Shown here piece by piece: positions 61,201 through 64,000 of a stretch of 64,000 bases of DNA (within the stretch, counting starts at the first letter, position 1; each line of letters opens with the position of its first letter). The notes under the pieces are model-generated. The model did not search any database. It saw only the letters and a list, made by a program, of their open reading frames with translations, and had not been told where the DNA came from. Both the position numbers and the translations under genes were made by a program. Source of the stretch: Roseiarcus sp963759955 (GTDB lineage: Bacteria; Pseudomonadota; Alphaproteobacteria; Rhizobiales; Beijerinckiaceae); assembly GCA_963759955.1 (NCBI GenBank), contig CAVXCA010000040.1, positions 1 to 64,000 of the forward strand, given 5' to 3'.

Positions 61201-63734
61201 AATCCGACCTGTTCGACCCGATAGTCGCCGGCGCGCCGCGCCGGCTCGTAGCCGATCGACCACGGCGCTTCGCCCTCTTCGCTCAGATAGAAGAAATGCC
61301 CGCGCGCCTGCAGCGGATCGAGCGGGCGGCGGATGAGATCGATCGCAACCCCGCCGCGCTCGTCGGCCATGACGTGAGCCCCGCCGCGCCCGTCGCGCAT
61401 CAGATCGAGGCCGACGGCGCCGTTGTTGAAGGCGAAGCTGTGCGGGCGATCGCTCAAGCTCGCGGGCGCCCCGGCGAGGGCCAGCGTCGGCGCGCCGGGC
61501 TTTTCGCGCGCGCGCGCGGCGATGAACAGCGCCGCCATCGCCATCGCGGCGCCGGCGACTCCATAGGCGACCGCGAGCGCCTTGACCGCGTCGGGCATCG
61601 GCCCGCCCCTCGCGAGCGCCTCCGCGCCGGTCCAGGCATGGTCCCAATCCCCGTCGCGCGGGATGTAAAAGGGAATGAGCAGCGGCGCCCAGGTGCCGAA
61701 ACGCCGGATGGCGTCTGGGATGGCGCGGGTGCGCGCGCCGTGGCCGAGAAATCGCCCCGCCGCTTCGTCGACGCGGTCGCCGCCGATGAAGGAAAGATTG
61801 ACCAGCGTCGCCACGCGCAGGCCCATATGATCGAACCAGATGAGCACGCGCAGCCAGTCATAGGCCAGCAGGCCGAGGAATATCGTCAGACTGAAATCGC
61901 GAAAATCGCTGGGCGAAAAGCCGACGTCGACGCCGCTCGCCACCAGCGTGCGCACGGCGCCGTCCTGGTTGAACCACGAGGGATGGGGCGACTGGCGCAG
62001 GAACGTGTTGATGATCGGCGCCATCCACAGGCCCCAACGCATCACGCGCACGGCCAGTTCGACGAGGCTCTCGGCGCCTCGTCCGCTGAAAAGATCTCTG
62101 ACGGGCGCCAGGCTGCGATCGAGCAACGCGGTGAGCAGAACGGCGTTGACCGCGAACAGCGGCGCGGCCAGCGACCAATTGATGACGCCGGAAATCGATT
62201 CCGCGTAGAACAGACGCACGCCGCCGGCGACTTGGCCCAGGTTCACCATGCCGTATTTGTTGAAGATGGGATAAGTCACGAAATCGCCGAGCGGGCGACC
62301 GCTGAGGCGATAATTGACGTCGGCGTAGGCCCAGAACTTGTTCACGACGACGGCGATCTGCGGGACGTCGAAATACCACCCGAGTGCGCCCGCGACGAAG
62401 CCGCCGAGCACGACACCGAGCGCATAGAGGCGCCAAGTGTGCATATTGCGACGCTCGCCGGCGATGACGCTCGCCGCGTCGAACAGGACGTCGACGCCTG
62501 CGTAGGCGAAGGCGCCGACGACGAACATCCACAGGAAGCGCAGATTCGGGCTCATGTGAGCGAGGCCTGTCGCGTAGGCCGAGGCGAAGCCGAAGCCGAC
62601 GACGGCGCCGCGGGCCATCGCGCGCCGATCGCGATAGGCGCTGACGAGCCGCCCGAAGAAAGGCGGCGTCCCGTCGGCGCTGCCGATGAGGGTCTTGGCG
62701 AAGGGAAAGGCGAGCGCGCCCGCGAGCGGCGCCGCGAGATGGGCGTAGCTCTTGAGGAAGCCCACGAAGTCCGGAACGCGCAGCGGCGCGGCCACGGCGA
62801 GCACGACGAGCATGAACATGCCGCCGTAGATCGCGCCCTTCACCAGGCCGGAGCGCCAATGGTCGAAGACTGAAACGAGGCTCGGCGGCCTCGCCGTGAG
62901 CGCATCGAGCGCAAGGCCGGTGGCGAAATAGACCAGCCCCCACAGACCGGCCTGCGCGAGCGCGGCGAACAGCGCGCCGAACCCGATCGCCGGCAGCGGC
63001 GCGGCGACGTTCTGGGCAAAATTGGCCAGAAGCGGCGTCAGCGCGCCGAGCGCCGCGATCGCCAGCACCAGCCCATGCAGTTTCGGCGTTCGCGCGAGGC
63101 GACCAACCCCGACCAGCGAAAGGATTTCCAGCCCGATTTCGCTTATGCAGAAAAGAACCACAACGCGGCCGACAAAGACCTGGAATTGAAACGGCGCCGC
63201 GACGCCCGCCGTCGCCAGCGCGCCCAATTCCGCCATGTGCCAATCGGCGCCCAAGACGACGGCGAGTTTGAACAGAAACGGAATCGCGACGAGGCCGATC
63301 GCCTCGATCGGGCGCAGCGCGCGATAACTGCCGGTCAGCGCCGCGAGCGTCCCGGCGAGGTAAACCGCGTAGCCGATCGCCGCGTCCGCTTCGTTGAAAC
63401 GCAGCACGTCGGCCCACGGTCCCGCCAATTGCCAGAAGCCGAGATAATCGTTGCGCTGAAACGCGAAGATCGCGAAAGCCGCCGCGTCGAGCAGAATCGG
63501 CCGAGCCGGCCAAACGCCGAGCAGCGCCCGCCGCCAGAGCGCGAGGCCGGCCGCGCCCGCCAGGCCGGCGACAATCCAATTTCGCGCGCTCAGCGAAACG
63601 AACATCGCAAACGCGACGAACAGCGCGCCGATCAGCGCGAACGCCAGCGCCGAAATTCGCGCGCGCGTCGCCATCGGGTCCATCGTCATCGCTTTCGTGC
63701 CGTCTCGCGCATCAGGCTTTCCATGGCGACTCAT
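58269..63734 (-). CDS. Membrane-anchored GH94-family protein
   Basis: An 1821-residue protein. The N-terminal ~750 residues hold more than a dozen hydrophobic helices, ending before PGAPTLALAGAPASLSDRP. The C-terminal ~1050 residues carry two GT36/GH94 sandwich modules (SFAFNNGAVGLDLMRDGRGG; FAFSADGTALHLTHRTPRPW) and a helical barrel with GPNQRGGAFGFRDQLQDVLPL and LPLLGAGDWNDGIDALG, containing the GH94 general-acid Asp. This C-terminus resembles the phosphorolytic part of cyclic beta-1,2-glucan synthases, but no GT84 synthase domain is seen. It might cut or process periplasmic glucans. The start could also be 63689 (MTMDPMATRAR). Confidence 0.8.
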   Translation of the reverse strand: MSRHGKPDARDGTKAMTMDPMATRARISALAFALIGALFVAFAMFVSLSARNWIVAGLAGAAGLALWRRALLGVWPARPILLDAAAFAIFAFQRNDYLGFWQLAGPWADVLRFNEADAAIGYAVYLAGTLAALTGSYRALRPIEAIGLVAIPFLFKLAVVLGADWHMAELGALATAGVAAPFQFQVFVGRVVVLFCISEIGLEILSLVGVGRLARTPKLHGLVLAIAALGALTPLLANFAQNVAAPLPAIGFGALFAALAQAGLWGLVYFATGLALDALTARPPSLVSVFDHWRSGLVKGAIYGGMFMLVVLAVAAPLRVPDFVGFLKSYAHLAAPLAGALAFPFAKTLIGSADGTPPFFGRLVSAYRDRRAMARGAVVGFGFASAYATGLAHMSPNLRFLWMFVVGAFAYAGVDVLFDAASVIAGERRNMHTWRLYALGVVLGGFVAGALGWYFDVPQIAVVVNKFWAYADVNYRLSGRPLGDFVTYPIFNKYGMVNLGQVAGGVRLFYAESISGVINWSLAAPLFAVNAVLLTALLDRSLAPVRDLFSGRGAESLVELAVRVMRWGLWMAPIINTFLRQSPHPSWFNQDGAVRTLVASGVDVGFSPSDFRDFSLTIFLGLLAYDWLRVLIWFDHMGLRVATLVNLSFIGGDRVDEAAGRFLGHGARTRAIPDAIRRFGTWAPLLIPFYIPRDGDWDHAWTGAEALARGGPMPDAVKALAVAYGVAGAAMAMAALFIAARAREKPGAPTLALAGAPASLSDRPHSFAFNNGAVGLDLMRDGRGGAHVMADERGGVAIDLIRRPLDPLQARGHFFYLSEEGEAPWSIGYEPARRAGDYRVEQVGFNRLVIANTIQGVRASMEASPDAEGAIVSWRIRLEDLSGRARRLRLTSFCEIAGHETGAYARDLDFAGMHVETIFVRALNAILARNRLLRSARAHRGETSFFAVKPGAGVSLVGYEDSRTRFLGEGSLAAPTGCEPFRSRKLDDEGKLWSFDPAASFTLEVELAAGGRADAEFVVGRSDNAVWASQLIARRLGLAPIAEAELQTRLHETRAVEPSPALPERWPFAFSADGTALHLTHRTPRPWAHVMANELGACVVVSNDGEVYSAFGNAQQNGLTPFRFDSATVPQPGQIVYIRDLDEQVTDAPGFAPFQREDARHDVTYEPGVATFAKTRGNLETSYVVFVPPDFPGDMRLLTLVNRGAKALRLRVVPFFDIALAESPNESAGKLKDETVGATLLFENPRNDFVHGIAFAATSLPNVRTETIRARFFDGAGRDIHTPALVDTGASDLSQRDDGRRVAAFASDIELAPGAEMKVAIVLGQVGTRARALVAAAAAKVETVERELAATRAAWAARLGKVRVATNRPDFDRLVNTWLPYQLYASRLFGRVGPNQRGGAFGFRDQLQDVLPLVLLEPRLARAQIVLHASQQFLEGDVLKWWHRAPNGATGIAQRTRASDPHLWLPYVLARYISESGDASVLDEVAPYLEAPAGAPHEDTWIVTPRLSRESGDVYEHAQRAIEYTLRHIGANGLPLLGAGDWNDGIDALGREGRGTSVWMGFFFFDVLSGFIPLARRRGDEAFASRCEAARESVRAALETAWRGDHYALDFSDDGRAIEMPNAMTTGWAAHSGAVEFDRALAALEGGLKGIERPDRILLVQTPFFEHSQPYPGRIADYPPGVRENGGQYSHGASWIVDGFLALARAARAKGELQQAQRLVARAFEIFEKISPLKKTDPERIATYGLIPIQQPADIYEGYGHGGRGGWSWYTGSAARMLSAAYTMLGISLVDGELRVADDLFEPKGALKVEALRVGERVWKR

Positions 63735-63853
63735 CGCGCCGCCACTGCGTCATGAGTTGCAGGCGGGCGCCCAAGCGTCAACCCGCTTGCCGGGTGCGTC
63801 GTCGATGGCTTAGTTTCGTCGCGCCGCCGAAAGACGGCGCTCGGAGGTCCCGC

Positions 63854-64000
63854 ATGAAGCTCGCCACTGCGCTCCTGCTCGCTTCTGCCGTCGTCGTCTC
63901 GACGGCGAGCGGCGCGGAATTGCCCTCGCGCAACCCGCCGCAGCCGACCGCGAACGCGAAAACCTGCTACATCGGGGGCGTCCGAGGCATCGTCTTGCCC
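63854..64000 (+). CDS. Exported protein gene, truncated by window end
   Basis: The ATG is preceded by CGGAGGTC. The first 49 codons encode a signal peptide (MKLATALLLASAVVVSTASG) cut near GAE, then a Pro-rich start and a Cys. The gene runs off the window. No family can be given. Confidence 0.6.
   Translation, partial: MKLATALLLASAVVVSTASGAELPSRNPPQPTANAKTCYIGGVRGIVLP

Noticed and set aside
58452..62873. 1473-codon plus-strand open frame antisense to the GH94 gene
   Set aside because: It mirrors the real gene in a GC-rich genome and its composition is Arg/Ala/Asp-rich with no domain.
1..64000. CRISPR arrays, rRNA or tRNA genes
   Set aside because: No regular spaced repeats and no recognisable tRNA or rRNA stretches were seen on reading; an Infernal or tRNAscan run would settle this.

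Overview
The window is GC-rich alphaproteobacterial chromosome, most likely Hyphomicrobiales. The carB-greA neighbourhood, an ELM1-family gene, RNA methyltransferase TrmJ, a DeoR-type glp operon and a very large GH94 membrane protein all fit this. Two copper-type TonB receptors paired with DUF2946-like proteins would suit a methanotroph-like Beijerinckiaceae or Methylocystaceae strain, but genus is inference. No rRNA, tRNA or CRISPR array was recognised.

Layout. 1-6271: two inverted IS21-family copies, the left decayed and the right intact with a target duplication, form a ~2.65 kb palindrome; the intact copy splits a gene for a TIR/deoxyribosyltransferase-like protein. 6438-11022: a small TPR-like protein, an HlyD/ATPase/permease exporter operon (HlyD frameshifted) and an OmpW-like porin. 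11179-17447: trmJ, an ELM1-like gene, a frameshifted exported protein, greA and carB (two frameshifts), all on the minus strand, with an attenuator-like leader before carB. 17809-19676: ppk2 and a TumE/TumA-like toxin-antitoxin pair. 19863-23213: a DUF2892 gene, CcdA and thioredoxin-like genes, and an ECF sigma operon with a Lys/Cys-rich exported peptide and a DUF6969-like protein; the DUF2892 gene and the sigma operon share an unusual promoter-plus-hairpin motif. 23429-31009: glpR-glpD-glpK-glpF, with an IS630 element between glpD and glpK and an IS256 element inside glpK. 31257-36982: duplicated DUF2946-like/copper TonB receptor units. 36995-40743: zinc-ribbon and Cys-rich membrane proteins, an IS4-family element and a second IS630 copy. 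40741-44755: otsB-GH15-otsA. 44965-48676: small proteins, a divergent response regulator/PAS kinase pair and a HigBA-like module. 48914-58003: matB, a class II aldolase with a basic tail, and an xdhA-xdhB-xdhC operon split by darTG. 58269-63734: one huge membrane-anchored GH94 protein. The window ends in a truncated exported-protein gene.

The accessory content is dominated by transposition and toxin-antitoxin or anti-phage modules placed in or beside metabolic operons. Glycerol use is probably broken by IS256 in glpK. Several genes, including the normally essential carB, carry single-base frameshifts that each restore a full-length protein when corrected, so uncorrected sequencing indels are likely. 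The best candidates for new biology are the ECF/hairpin regulon with its KCAPK-repeat peptide, the copper receptor duplication with a diverged metal-loop segment, darTG embedded in the xdh operon, and the membrane-GH94 fusion.
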